The notes: generated by a model not told the origin, from the sequence alone. A stretch of 40,914 nt of DNA from Bacteroidales bacterium (GCA_017960885.1 JAGCYI010000030.1:1-40914), one strand, 5' to 3'. Counted from the first letter of the stretch, positions 23,881 through 32,769 are shown. Made by a program: numbers and translations.

Positions 23881-24744
23881 ATGAATATAGGACAATTGAT
23901 TAAGCAACACGCTAAGAATTACGTGTTTATCACATTCGGACTTTTTCTCTACGCCTTCGCTTGGTCGGCTTTTTTGATACCTTCGCAGATTACGGGCGGA
24001 GGCGTGTCGGGTATTGCCGCGCTGATATATTATGCAAGCGGATTTCCCACCGGCATCTCAATTATTATTATAAATACGGTGCTGGTGCTGGCGGCAAGCA
24101 AGATTATCGACCTGAAATTTGCCCTCAACTCGGTGTTCGGATTCGTGGGCATAGCGGCGTTCTTTATGCTGATGGACGGATGGTTTGAGAAACCCCTCGT
24201 AGACGATGCCTTTATGTGTTCGCTCATAGCGGCGGGACTTTCGGCATTTGCCACGTCGATAACCTTCGTAAACGGCGGCAACACGGGCGGAGTAGACATT
24301 CTCGCCCTGATGATTACCAAGCGCAAAAACGTTCCTCCGGGCAAAGTGATTCTCTATCACGACCTTATTGTCATTGCCTCGTCGTACCTGCTGTTTCAAT
24401 CGGTTGAAAAGATAGTGTACGGCTACGTGGTGATGTTTGTGTTCTCGTATGTGCTTGACCTGCTGTTAGACGGACGCAGGCAGTCGTACCAGTTCACAGT
24501 GTTCAGCCGCTACAGCCGACAGATAGCGTCGAGGATATCGAGCGAGGTGGGTCGCGGCGTAACGCTTATCGACGGTCACGGATTCTACTCAAACCAACCT
24601 ATAGAGGTGATTATCGTCATTGCCCGCAAAACCGACTACTCAAAAATAATGCGCATCATAGATCAGACCGACACCCACGCATTTATCTCTGTGGCAAAGG
24701 TGGCGGGGGTTTTCGGCGAGAATTTTGAGAAGATACGATACTAA
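23881..24744 (+). CDS. YitT-family membrane protein
   Basis: 287 residues. Five to six transmembrane helices in the first ~190 residues, with the glycine-rich motifs PSQITGGGVSGIAALIYY and FVNGGNTGGVDILALMI typical of the DUF161 repeats of YitT proteins. A cytoplasmic DUF2179 domain (~205-285, YSRQIASRISSEVGRGVTLI and later FISVAKVAGVFG) follows. The family is widespread and its transport substrate is not established. Upstream 204 bases are AT-rich without a recognisable promoter. Not in an obvious operon. Confidence 0.9.
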   Translation: MNIGQLIKQHAKNYVFITFGLFLYAFAWSAFLIPSQITGGGVSGIAALIYYASGFPTGISIIIINTVLVLAASKIIDLKFALNSVFGFVGIAAFFMLMDGWFEKPLVDDAFMCSLIAAGLSAFATSITFVNGGNTGGVDILALMITKRKNVPPGKVILYHDLIVIASSYLLFQSVEKIVYGYVVMFVFSYVLDLLLDGRRQSYQFTVFSRYSRQIASRISSEVGRGVTLIDGHGFYSNQPIEVIIVIARKTDYSKIMRIIDQTDTHAFISVAKVAGVFGENFEKIRY

Positions 24745-24758
24745 TTAAAAAAAATCTG

Positions 24759-24766
24759 TATCTTTG
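24759..24766 (+). promoter_or_regulatory. Promoter of the NA37-tsaB-DUF3108 operon
   Basis: TATCTTTG matching TAnnTTTG, 23 bases before the ATG at 24790. Confidence 0.7.
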
Positions 24767-24789
24767 TAACAACAAAAATTAGAACAAAA

Positions 24790-25833
24790 ATGCTCGATTT
24801 CAGCAACGCAAAATTAAATAAAGTTATACTTCACAAAACAGGCAACAAAGCCCGTGAAGAACAGTTGGTTCTTTCCGACACAGAATTGATGTTGAACGAC
24901 TCGATTATGGAGATGCTCAAAGGCTTCTTTCTTGGACATTTCAGCAACGAGGCTTTCTACAATTTCACACCCAAGGGTCAGCCCGAAGATAACGAGGTGT
25001 ACACCGCCATCAACAACATATTCAGCAGCGAGGAGTATTTCCTACCTGAGAGCAAGGCGATAGCAGCCAAACTCTACGACGCGGGAACTCATCCAAAAAT
25101 CAAAGCCGGCGACCTCTACATTGCCACATTCTCCGACCTTGTGGTCGACGACGAACTTGTTGACGCAGTGGGTATTTTCAAATCGGAAACCAAGCAGGAT
25201 TTCTTGCGTATCGACATCAGCGGAAACAAGTTTGACATAAAGATAGAAGAAGGCATCAACCTCAACAAAATCGACAAAGCCTGCCTTATATACAACACAG
25301 AACAAGATTTTGGCTACAAAATCAACATCATCGACAATGTGAACAAGCAGAGCGAGGCGCAATACTGGCGCACCGACTTTCTCGGCATTGAGCAGCGCAA
25401 AGACGATTTCTATCAGACTCAGAAATATATGGAACTCTGCAAAGACTTTGTGGAGGAGGTTTACAACGAGGAGCACGAGGTGGAAAAACCCGAACAGATT
25501 GCTATGCTCAACAAGTCGAAAAAATATTTCAAGGAAAACGAGAAATTCGACAAGCAGGACTTTGAGGAGAACGTGCTCTCGCAACCCGAAGTAATTGAGG
25601 CATTTAACGAATACAAACAACAATACGCCGAAGAGAAGAACGTAGAGTTTGAAGATAATTTCGGTGTGTCGGAAAACGCCGCCAAAAAGCAGCAGACCAA
25701 GATGAAGAGCGTATTAAAACTTGATAAGAACTTCCACATCTATATTCACGGCGACGAAAGCCGCATCCGCCGAGGCGTTGACCCCGAGACGGGAATGAAG
25801 TTCTACCAATTTTACTACGATGAAGAAGAATAA
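24790..25833 (+). CDS. Nucleoid-associated protein, NdpA/YejK (NA37) family
   Basis: 347 residues, acidic, soluble. Family pattern: N-terminal LNKVILHKTGNKAREEQLVL, the central AGDLYIATFSDLVVDDELVD and DFLRIDISGNKFDIKIEEGI, then QYWRTDFLGIEQRKDDFYQT and C-terminal FHIYIHGDESRIRRGVDPET. E. coli YejK binds the nucleoid and topoisomerases; the Bacteroidota members are of the same family but not characterised. First gene of a three-gene operon with tsaB (21 bases after its stop) and a DUF3108 gene. The link to tRNA modification is positional only. Confidence 0.88.
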   Translation: MLDFSNAKLNKVILHKTGNKAREEQLVLSDTELMLNDSIMEMLKGFFLGHFSNEAFYNFTPKGQPEDNEVYTAINNIFSSEEYFLPESKAIAAKLYDAGTHPKIKAGDLYIATFSDLVVDDELVDAVGIFKSETKQDFLRIDISGNKFDIKIEEGINLNKIDKACLIYNTEQDFGYKINIIDNVNKQSEAQYWRTDFLGIEQRKDDFYQTQKYMELCKDFVEEVYNEEHEVEKPEQIAMLNKSKKYFKENEKFDKQDFEENVLSQPEVIEAFNEYKQQYAEEKNVEFEDNFGVSENAAKKQQTKMKSVLKLDKNFHIYIHGDESRIRRGVDPETGMKFYQFYYDEEE

Positions 25834-25854
25834 CATTAACAGTACGTTACGATA

Positions 25855-26562
25855 ATGAATCTAAACTATTTCATCAATATAGAAACCTCTACCGACATCT
25901 GTTCGGTATCGCTCAGCCGCAATGCCGAAACCATTGCGCTAAAAGAAAACCACGAACGCAACCACGCTTCGGCAGTTTCGCGCTACATAGAGGACATTTT
26001 ATCAGAGAACAACTTAAAAGTGAGCGACTTGTCGGGAGTAGCCATAAGCAAAGGCCCCGGCTCGTACACAGGACTCCGCATAGGCACATCCACCGCCAAA
26101 GGAATGGCTTACCAATCGGGCATAAAGTTAATTGCAGTTGACACTTTGCAAGCTATGGCGTTAAAAGTTGTTAATAATAAGGATATTATCAAGAGCCCCG
26201 AGACAGTGGTCTGCGCCACATTAGACGCCGGACGAAACGAGGTATATTCCGAGGTTTTTGACCTGAACAACAACTGTTTACGCCCGTGTCAAGCCGAGAT
26301 TATCACCCCCGAAAGCTACGCAGAATATTTTAAGGACAAATACGTTGTATTTACAGGCAATGCGGCAGCCAAGATAAGCGGCATAATCAAAAACCCGAAA
26401 GCGGTGTTTGCCACCGAAATTGCTCCCTCTGCCGACTATATGGCTCAGCTGACTTACAGACAGTTTATCAACAACCAATTTGAAGACGTGGCTTATTTTG
26501 AGCCGTTTTACTTGAAAGACTTTATTGCAGTTATCTCAAATAAAAACGTTTTAAAACACTAA
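25855..26562 (+). CDS. tsaB: TsaB, partner in t6A tRNA modification
   Basis: 235 residues. TsaB binds TsaD and TsaE to transfer threonylcarbamoyl to A37 of ANN-decoding tRNAs. ASKHA fold: FINIETSTDICSVSLSRN at the N-terminus, NHASAVSRYIEDIL with the conserved H, and the hallmark AISKGPGSYTGLRIGTSTAK near residue 65, followed by VVCATLDAGRNEVYSEVF. The C-terminal half is shortened as in other TsaB proteins, which are not themselves catalytic. Second gene of its operon; the DUF3108 gene begins four bases after the stop. Confidence 0.95.
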   Translation: MNLNYFINIETSTDICSVSLSRNAETIALKENHERNHASAVSRYIEDILSENNLKVSDLSGVAISKGPGSYTGLRIGTSTAKGMAYQSGIKLIAVDTLQAMALKVVNNKDIIKSPETVVCATLDAGRNEVYSEVFDLNNNCLRPCQAEIITPESYAEYFKDKYVVFTGNAAAKISGIIKNPKAVFATEIAPSADYMAQLTYRQFINNQFEDVAYFEPFYLKDFIAVISNKNVLKH

Positions 26563-26566
26563 CCTG

Positions 26567-27328
26567 ATGAAAACTACATTATTAACCATTCTCATTATGA
26601 CTTCGGCACTATTCAGCACAGCACAGAATGCCGCATTCGGACCAAAGGAAAAACTCACATACGAAATCTATTACGCCTTTGTTACCGGCGCAAAAATGAC
26701 TCTTGAAACCCGCTCCATTAACTACGAAGGCAAACAGATATTGCACGTGAAGGCATTTGGCAAAACTGTTGGTCTTGTGGACAAGATCTACAAAATCAGC
26801 GAAGATTATCAGTCGTGGATGGATCCAAACAAAAACTATCTGCCTTACAAATCGTTAGAAGATGTTCACGAAGGAGCTTCATACAACCGCAAAATAACAG
26901 TTACATTCGACCACGAGAACAACACCATCAACAGCACCAAATCGGGCGAGCACAAGGTGAAACCCAACTGCTACGACATTGTTTCGGCTGCATACTACCT
27001 CCGTTCAATGGATTTGAGCAAGCTCTACAAAGGACAGGTTGTATCTGTCAACACTTGGTTTGGCAACGAGGAATGGCCTCTGCAAGTTAAATACATTGAT
27101 ACAGAAACCATTAAAATTGGCAAGCTCGGCAAAATCAAATGCTACAAGTTTGTGCCTGTGGTAGAGGTTTCAGGCGTATTCACTGACAAAGACGCGCTCA
27201 AACTATGGATCTCAGCCGACGACAACAAAATTCCTATCCGCGCTCAGATGAGTCTCATGGTAGGTTCCGCAAAGGTCGACCTCATCTCTTACGAGAATTT
27301 GCAGAATCCTACAGGATTTGTGAAATAA
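26567..27328 (+). CDS. Secreted DUF3108 protein
   Basis: 253 residues. Signal peptide at 1-19 (MKTTLLTILIMTSALFSTAQ), so periplasmic or outer-membrane side. The mature part is a beta-rich DUF3108 domain: FGPKEKLTYEIYYAFVTGAK opening, DDYQ-like SEDYQSWMDPNKNYLPYKS, YDIVSAAYYLRSMDL in the middle and KLWISADDNKIPIRAQMSL near the end. Molecular role is not established for the family. Third gene of the NA37-tsaB operon with a four-base gap. Its stop abuts the stop of the convergent AraC gene with no bases between. Confidence 0.85.
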   Translation: MKTTLLTILIMTSALFSTAQNAAFGPKEKLTYEIYYAFVTGAKMTLETRSINYEGKQILHVKAFGKTVGLVDKIYKISEDYQSWMDPNKNYLPYKSLEDVHEGASYNRKITVTFDHENNTINSTKSGEHKVKPNCYDIVSAAYYLRSMDLSKLYKGQVVSVNTWFGNEEWPLQVKYIDTETIKIGKLGKIKCYKFVPVVEVSGVFTDKDALKLWISADDNKIPIRAQMSLMVGSAKVDLISYENLQNPTGFVK

Positions 27329-28201
27329 TCACGGCGCCTTTCTAAAATCTTTGGGACTTACGCCGGTCTGTTTCTTAAAGTATTTGCCAAACGAACTCTG
27401 TGTGGGGAAATTGAGACGAAGCGATATTTCCTGAACGCTCAGTCCGGTGTACATCAGCAGAGTTTTGGCTTCGAGAATCACATAATCATTGATCCATTCG
27501 AGTGCGGTGCGTCCGCTGCACAATTTTACCTCGCCGCTAAGGTAATTGGACGTGAGACACATCCTGTCGGCATAAAACTGAACACTGCGCTCGCTATTGT
27601 GATATTGCGATAAGAGCGTCATAAACTGCTCGAAAATCTGCTCGTTGCGCGAAGCCTTATATCCACGCCTATCTCCTACTCCCTCCATCAAGGAAACTAT
27701 GGTGTATACAAACGCCTGAATAAGACTTTGGATAATATTCGGAGTCTCTTTGCGCGGATTGCGGATATTCTCGCGGATCAAAGGATAATAATAACGAAGC
27801 AAAGTCAAATCGTCGTCAGAAATCTTCTTCATAAAAAACTCGGGCGAAAAGTAGATGCTCTGCGACCAAAGACTGATTTTTAGTTCGTTGACCAATTCGG
27901 GTGCAATCACTCCGGCGTATGCTTCGAGGTTTTCGCTACTGATAATCTGCAATATATCGCTACTACGGCAAATAACTATGGTATTTTTTTCAACAGTATA
28001 TTTAGTAAGATTGATGCTGCATTCCATACGTCCGCCGGTGCAAATTAAAATGCTTACAGCATCGATACGGCAAGGATATTTAAAGAGCTCCAAATATCCA
28101 AGGCGGTCGGTGATGATGAGCTTGTCGCCATAAGCAGTGGCATAGGTGAACGGCTGTTTGATAAGTTCCGCTATGGTTATGGGCGATAGAATGTTAGGCA
28201 T
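27329..28201 (-). CDS. AraC-family transcriptional regulator
   Basis: 290 residues. The N-terminal ~170 residues form a cupin-like sensing region (ICTGGRMECSINLTKYTVEK), and the C-terminal ~95 hold two helix-turn-helix motifs: SVQFYADRMCLTSNYLSGEV and LSVQEISLRLNFPTQSSFGK, ending in KYFKKQTGVSPKDFRK. The family binds asymmetric promoter sites, often activating in response to a small ligand. It starts 12 bases after the TPR-PP2C gene, so the two are one operon, which suggests that the regulator acts together with the phosphatase. Ligand and targets unknown. Confidence 0.92.
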   Translation of the reverse strand: MPNILSPITIAELIKQPFTYATAYGDKLIITDRLGYLELFKYPCRIDAVSILICTGGRMECSINLTKYTVEKNTIVICRSSDILQIISSENLEAYAGVIAPELVNELKISLWSQSIYFSPEFFMKKISDDDLTLLRYYYPLIRENIRNPRKETPNIIQSLIQAFVYTIVSLMEGVGDRRGYKASRNEQIFEQFMTLLSQYHNSERSVQFYADRMCLTSNYLSGEVKLCSGRTALEWINDYVILEAKTLLMYTGLSVQEISLRLNFPTQSSFGKYFKKQTGVSPKDFRKAP

Positions 28202-28213
28202 AGCGTAAGATTT

Positions 28214-30352
28214 TTATACCCTCACCCCTATCAGCGTCATATCGTCAACCTGCGGACGACCGTTGCGCCATTCGGTAACGCAGTTGTCCAGCAGTTGGCA
28301 CTGCTCCGACATTGGTTTGGTGTAGTTGTCCAAAAGGAAAGCCAAGAGGTTTTTGGCAAGGAATTTCTTGCCCAGAGAATTTTTGTCGGGACCGCCCGGC
28401 TGGTCTTGAATACCGTCGGACAATGTGTAGACCACATCACCCTTCTCTATATCCTGCGTATAGGTGGAGAAATGGTCTTTTTCTTTGAGATAACGTCCAA
28501 CAGGCATTCTATCGCCTTTGAGCGTGATTACCTCGCCGTTGCGTATCAAGTATGCGGTGTGGTTGGCACAGGCATAATACATCTTCATAGCGTTGAAATC
28601 GTAGCAGCAGATGGTCATATCCATGCCGTCGGACATCTTGTGCTCGTTATCCGATGAAATAAGTGTAGTCTTGATAAAGTCGCGCATGCGGTCGAGAATA
28701 GTGCCGGGGTTTTCTGCGTCCTGCTCCGTTACGCAAAACTCTTTGAGAGCCGAAAGACCGAGCATAGAGAGAAAAGCGCCCGGAATGCCGTGACCTGTGC
28801 AGTCGGCGGTAATCATCACATGATATTTGCCGCACTGGGTAGCACGGTAAAAATCACCGCTCACAATATCACGAGGACGGTAATAGATAAAGTTTTCGGG
28901 GAAAAGCGCATCCACATCAGCCTTTTTCGACACTGCGGCGCTCTGAATTTTTTGGGCGTAGTTGATACTGCTGAACACCTTTCGGTTGATATCCTCTATC
29001 TGGTCGCGCTGAGCGGTAATCTCGTCGCGCTGAGCAAGAATCTCTGATTTCTGCTGATCGAGACGACTGTTTTTCTCGGCTAATTCGCGGTTGGATTTCC
29101 GTTTGATATTCAGCATTCTAACAATGTAAAACACCAAAAGCGAACCGAGCACGAGTCCGCCAATAAGGGCAAAAATCAATATCCGCATCCGGCTTTTAGA
29201 TGCTTTGAGCTCACGTTTTTCCGCCTCGCTTACCTTCATAGCCTGCGAAGTTTTAAAATCGGCAATCACATTGAGTGCACTGTCGCTAACATGAGCCATT
29301 TTAAACTGATGCATCTTGTTGTTCGCCTCCAACGCGCCCTTATAGTCGCCAAGATGCTCGCGGGCATGATAGTCGTATTCGTAAAACATGGCAAGAAGGT
29401 CTTTGTCGCCGCTGTCGTGGTGCAGATACTGACGGCATTGGTTGAGCACCTTCAACGCCTCATCGTACAATTGGCAGTATTCAAGATAATCGATATAAAC
29501 CAGCTGCGAACGCACATAATTGTTGTGTTCGCCCATGTCGAGCTCACGCTGAACCACCTGCTGCAAATAGTTGCAACCAGTGTCGGCGTATGCCCTGTAG
29601 CCTGTCTTCTTTGCCATCTTGATATATGCAGAGGCGAGATAGTGGTAGGTGTCGAACTTAGAATCGTCGCAATAGTCGGTGGTGATGGTGTCGAAAATCA
29701 TCGCCGCCTTTTTGAGGTAATAGATCTCAAGTTTCGGATTGTTTTCTTGAGCAAACCCGAGAGCCTGATAATCCTCAGCCACGCCCACATAGTTGCACGA
29801 AAGAGAATCCAAATTCAACGCCTTGGTATAATACTCCTGAGCCGATTTGTTGAGACCCATGTCGTAATACATATTACCTATCGACTGGCACACATACGAC
29901 ACGTCGAGCGTATCGCCAAGACTTTCAAAAATATCAATAGCATTGGTGAAATAGTGAAACGCGCTATCGCTCAAATGCAACTGATGATAGCATTTGGCTA
30001 TGCTTACATATTTTAAGGCGCATTGTTCAATCTGCGAGGATTTCAGGTAATACTCAGCCGCTTTCTTGTTGTAGGTTAATGCCTCGCGGGTCTTATTTTT
30101 GAGATAATAAGCCCAAGCTATGTAGCTGTAATTGTCGGCAATAAGGTCAACATCCTTTTTACTGCAATTGTGCAACGACAGCGAGGCGTATTTAATCACA
30201 GTGTCGGTATTGTCGGACATTTCGCCAATCATACTGTAATACATAGCCTTCTCGCTCTTAGGAGTATTGGGCCTAATAAGCGAAAGAATGCTGTCTACCT
30301 CATTTCCGGCAGAGATCAAAAGCAACAATATGGCTGCGAACAGAGATTTCAT
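28214..30352 (-). CDS. TPR-membrane-SpoIIE/PP2C phosphatase
   Basis: 712 residues. Signal sequence (~1-16), then a periplasmic array of tetratricopeptide-like helices to ~390 (for instance VCQSIGNMYYDMGLNKSAQE), one transmembrane helix at ~405-428 (ILIFALIGGLVLGSLLVFYI), a coiled coil (NRELAEKNSRLDQQKSEILA) and a C-terminal SpoIIE/PP2C domain. Phosphatase motifs are complete: VSGDFYRA, ADCTGHGIPGAFLSMLG, DGMDMTICC, TLSDGIQDQ and VDDMTLIGVRV. This transmits an outside signal to Ser/Thr dephosphorylation inside. The layout parallels Bacteroidota TPR-histidine kinases with the kinase replaced by a phosphatase. Followed in the same operon by an AraC regulator. The promoter box at 30357-30364 is so close that the mRNA may be nearly leaderless. 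Confidence 0.9.
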   Translation of the reverse strand: MKSLFAAILLLLISAGNEVDSILSLIRPNTPKSEKAMYYSMIGEMSDNTDTVIKYASLSLHNCSKKDVDLIADNYSYIAWAYYLKNKTREALTYNKKAAEYYLKSSQIEQCALKYVSIAKCYHQLHLSDSAFHYFTNAIDIFESLGDTLDVSYVCQSIGNMYYDMGLNKSAQEYYTKALNLDSLSCNYVGVAEDYQALGFAQENNPKLEIYYLKKAAMIFDTITTDYCDDSKFDTYHYLASAYIKMAKKTGYRAYADTGCNYLQQVVQRELDMGEHNNYVRSQLVYIDYLEYCQLYDEALKVLNQCRQYLHHDSGDKDLLAMFYEYDYHAREHLGDYKGALEANNKMHQFKMAHVSDSALNVIADFKTSQAMKVSEAEKRELKASKSRMRILIFALIGGLVLGSLLVFYIVRMLNIKRKSNRELAEKNSRLDQQKSEILAQRDEITAQRDQIEDINRKVFSSINYAQKIQSAAVSKKADVDALFPENFIYYRPRDIVSGDFYRATQCGKYHVMITADCTGHGIPGAFLSMLGLSALKEFCVTEQDAENPGTILDRMRDFIKTTLISSDNEHKMSDGMDMTICCYDFNAMKMYYACANHTAYLIRNGEVITLKGDRMPVGRYLKEKDHFSTYTQDIEKGDVVYTLSDGIQDQPGGPDKNSLGKKFLAKNLLAFLLDNYTKPMSEQCQLLDNCVTEWRNGRPQVDDMTLIGVRV

Positions 30353-30356
30353 AGCA

Positions 30357-30364
30357 CAAAATTA
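30357..30364 (-). promoter_or_regulatory. Possible promoter of the TPR-PP2C operon
   Basis: TAATTTTG on the minus strand matches TAnnTTTG, but only 4 bases separate it from the ATG at 30350-30352. If used, transcription would start at or next to the start codon. Confidence 0.45.
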
Positions 30365-30412
30365 CAACAAAAATTCGAGAAAGCAATGTTATCTGTATTT
30401 CATTAGAGCATT

Positions 30413-30715
30413 TTATTCAGCTGCGTCTTTCATAATTACCTTTCCCAGCTTGATAGCCACCATAATTCCTATGATAAACACCACCAAAGCCAACCAATAG
30501 ATTTCGGTAAGACCTACTAACGCACTGATAAAAAAGGCGATAGCTATGAGGGCTATTAGTTTGGCAAACTGTCGGGCATATTTCTTCTTGTCGCGGGCCT
30601 TGTTTACCGAGTAGCTTCTTGGCAGCAAAGTGTCGCCTGAAATAAAGGCGAACGCAGCCCATAGTAGCAGTCCACCTCCCATTGCCGACATCATAATTGT
30701 ATAAACGTATTCCAT
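30413..30715 (-). CDS. Small membrane protein, unknown
   Basis: 100 residues from the ATG at 30713-30715 (MEYVYTIMMSAMGGGLLLWA); the next upstream ATG overlaps the promoter box and is rejected. Three predicted transmembrane helices at ~5-25, ~55-75 and ~78-95, with a basic cytoplasmic loop (NKARDKKKYARQFAK) between the first and second. The layout resembles small DUF3784-like proteins, but I cannot assign a family. Divergent from the YejM-like gene, monocistronic. Confidence 0.65.
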   Translation of the reverse strand: MEYVYTIMMSAMGGGLLLWAAFAFISGDTLLPRSYSVNKARDKKKYARQFAKLIALIAIAFFISALVGLTEIYWLALVVFIIGIMVAIKLGKVIMKDAAE

Positions 30716-30742
30716 AATTACAAAATCATTAATTATTATGTG

Positions 30743-30750
30743 CAAATATA
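30743..30750 (-). promoter_or_regulatory. Promoter of the small membrane protein gene
   Basis: TATATTTG on the minus strand, 27 bases before the ATG at 30715. Confidence 0.7.
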
Positions 30751-30781
30751 CGAAAAAAAAAGCCTTGTTTGATTTATTTTG

Positions 30782-30789
30782 TAGTTTTG
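30782..30789 (+). promoter_or_regulatory. Promoter of the YejM-like gene
   Basis: TAGTTTTG on the plus strand, 23 bases before the ATG at 30813. It shares a 67-base divergent intergenic region with the promoter at 30743-30750. Confidence 0.7.
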
Positions 30790-30812
30790 CACCCTAATTA
30801 ACAATAAGAACA

Positions 30813-32645
30813 ATGTTATCGAAATTAACAAAACAGGGATTTATTTATTATGTTGTTACGGCACTGATAATTGCAGTGCAATTTTTTCTCTATCTCTCCA
30901 AAAGTTCAATATCATCGAGCATGGATACCACTGGATGGCTATTCTATACCACGGCTTGCTTGTCGCACGCTATGCTTGTTGCCCTCATTCCGTTCATACT
31001 TTCTATAATAGTGGCGGCAGTATCCAAAAACAAGACAGCCACCTCCATTACACACATAACCTTGGCATCTTTTCTCAATATCATCATCTATATCAACAGC
31101 TTCGTGTTCGCGTTTTTCAGATTTCATATCAACGGCATTGTGCTTGAGATGTATTTTGGCGACGGTAGCGACGATATTTTTCAGTTCGACATCTCACTCA
31201 AAATCAAAGTGGCGTTTATTATAGCCGTCTTTATTGCAGCCAACGTTATTCTATACAAAATAGCAACGTTTTTTTACAGTAGAAAGGCTAAAATATACTT
31301 TGTACCCATTTTTATAATATTCTTTATCACCCTGATATATTCAAACTTTTGCCATGCGTGGGCTGCTGTGATAGAAAAACAGTCGGTGCTCAAAAGTGCC
31401 GCACATATCCCCTACTACTATCCGCTCACTGCCACGCGAATGATGAAAAACATGGGCATTATATCGCAAGACGACCTTCTGAAAGCCGATTTTGGCCATC
31501 AGACCGACTTTAAATATCCAAAAAACAGTATCACCGCCCAACCTCCTCAAAAAAAGACTAATGTGGTGATTCTCGCCATTGATTCGTGGAACTATCGCGG
31601 ACTTACCGAAGAAACTATGCCCGCCATATACCGTTTTACCCAAGACAACATACTGTACACTAATCATTTAAGTTGCAGCAACGCCACCCGAGGAAGCATT
31701 TTTGGAATGTTTTTTGGCGTGTCGTCGTATTATTGGGCTGATTTTGAAATGACAGGCACCACTCCTGTGCTGATAGATGAATTGCAACAAAACGGCTACC
31801 AGATACAAACTTTTACATCTGCCACTCTTACAGAACCTAATTTTGAAAAACTGATTTTCAGAAAGGTGCCAATCAAACCAAATACCGAAGGTTCAACAGT
31901 TTACGAACGCGACTGCCGTCTTACTCACGATTTCGAAGAGTTTTTGGACACTGTTGACACACAGAAACCGTTTTTTGCTTTTCTGTTTTACGATCTGGCG
32001 CATAGTTTTCAATTTCCAAAAGATCTACCCAAAAAGTTCACACCTTCGTGGGAATTTGCCGATTATATGCAGTTAAACAACGACTTAGACCCAACCCCGT
32101 TTTGGAATCTCTATCGAAACTGCCTCAATGCAGTAGACTCGCTGGCTGGTATGGTTATCAACCGAATGATAGAAAAGAACCTTATGGACGACACCTATAT
32201 AATAATAACAGGCGACCACGGTCAGGAATTTAACGAAAACCATAAAAACTACTGGGGACACGGCGGCAATATCACATATCCGCAGATTCATATTCCGCTG
32301 ATTATCCACACTCCCGACCATCAAAAAGGTGTGTACACATACCGCACTACGCATTACGACATCTCCACCACCATTTTACAAGACATACTCGGGGTAACCA
32401 ATCCTGAGGAAGACTACTCAATGGGACTAAATATCAGCGACTCTACTTTCCGCGACTGGCACGTAGTGGGCAATAAAGAGAATTTCGCGTTTCTGGTAAA
32501 GGACGACAACATTATCGAAAAACGCAAAAGCGGATCGTTGGAAATCAGCGACTCGCACCTCGACCCTATCGACACTTTCAAAGTAAACGCTGTGGAACTA
32601 AACAACGCCATCAAAAAACTCAACTGGTTTTACAACGAGGAGTAA
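30813..32645 (+). CDS. YejM/PbgA (LapC)-like membrane protein with sulfatase-fold domain
   Basis: 610 residues. Five transmembrane helices in residues 1-190 correspond to the DUF3413 region of YejM; a periplasmic alkaline-phosphatase-superfamily domain fills ~240-600. Shared marks with E. coli YejM include the linker YYYPLTATRMMKNMGI and LSCSNATRGSIFGMFFGVSS (compare SSGNTTDNGIFGLFYGIS). In E. coli this protein senses periplasmic LPS and controls LpxC turnover through LapB. Here the catalytic-type motifs IITGDHGQEFNE and WGHGGN are kept, unlike E. coli YejM whose corresponding motif is degraded, so it may be an active transferase or hydrolase. Its own promoter; the efflux operon starts downstream. 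Confidence 0.82.
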   Translation: MLSKLTKQGFIYYVVTALIIAVQFFLYLSKSSISSSMDTTGWLFYTTACLSHAMLVALIPFILSIIVAAVSKNKTATSITHITLASFLNIIIYINSFVFAFFRFHINGIVLEMYFGDGSDDIFQFDISLKIKVAFIIAVFIAANVILYKIATFFYSRKAKIYFVPIFIIFFITLIYSNFCHAWAAVIEKQSVLKSAAHIPYYYPLTATRMMKNMGIISQDDLLKADFGHQTDFKYPKNSITAQPPQKKTNVVILAIDSWNYRGLTEETMPAIYRFTQDNILYTNHLSCSNATRGSIFGMFFGVSSYYWADFEMTGTTPVLIDELQQNGYQIQTFTSATLTEPNFEKLIFRKVPIKPNTEGSTVYERDCRLTHDFEEFLDTVDTQKPFFAFLFYDLAHSFQFPKDLPKKFTPSWEFADYMQLNNDLDPTPFWNLYRNCLNAVDSLAGMVINRMIEKNLMDDTYIIITGDHGQEFNENHKNYWGHGGNITYPQIHIPLIIHTPDHQKGVYTYRTTHYDISTTILQDILGVTNPEEDYSMGLNISDSTFRDWHVVGNKENFAFLVKDDNIIEKRKSGSLEISDSHLDPIDTFKVNAVELNNAIKKLNWFYNEE

Positions 32646-32684
32646 TATTACCTTAAAATTAACCAATAATACCTAAAAATTGTG

Positions 32685-32714
32685 GTAAATAACCCTTATT
32701 TCCCCGTTATTTAC
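32685..32714. promoter_or_regulatory. Inverted repeat ahead of the efflux operon
   Basis: Perfect 9-base arms GTAAATAAC (32685-32693) and GTTATTTAC (32706-32714) around 12 bases, ending 24 bases before the -33 element of the tolC promoter. It is either a repressor/activator operator for the efflux operon or a weak terminator of the YejM-like gene, whose stop is 40 bases upstream. Confidence 0.5.
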
Positions 32715-32737
32715 TCCAATTTTCCCTTTATTTTTGG

Positions 32738-32769
32738 ATTGCAGCGTAACGCTTTTTGCCGTACCTTTG
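32738..32769 (+). promoter_or_regulatory. Promoter of the efflux operon
   Basis: TTG at 32739-32741, 20 bases, then TACCTTTG at 32762-32769; the ATG of the TolC gene is at 32788. Supports that start over the longer reading from 32734, which would run through the promoter. Confidence 0.75.
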
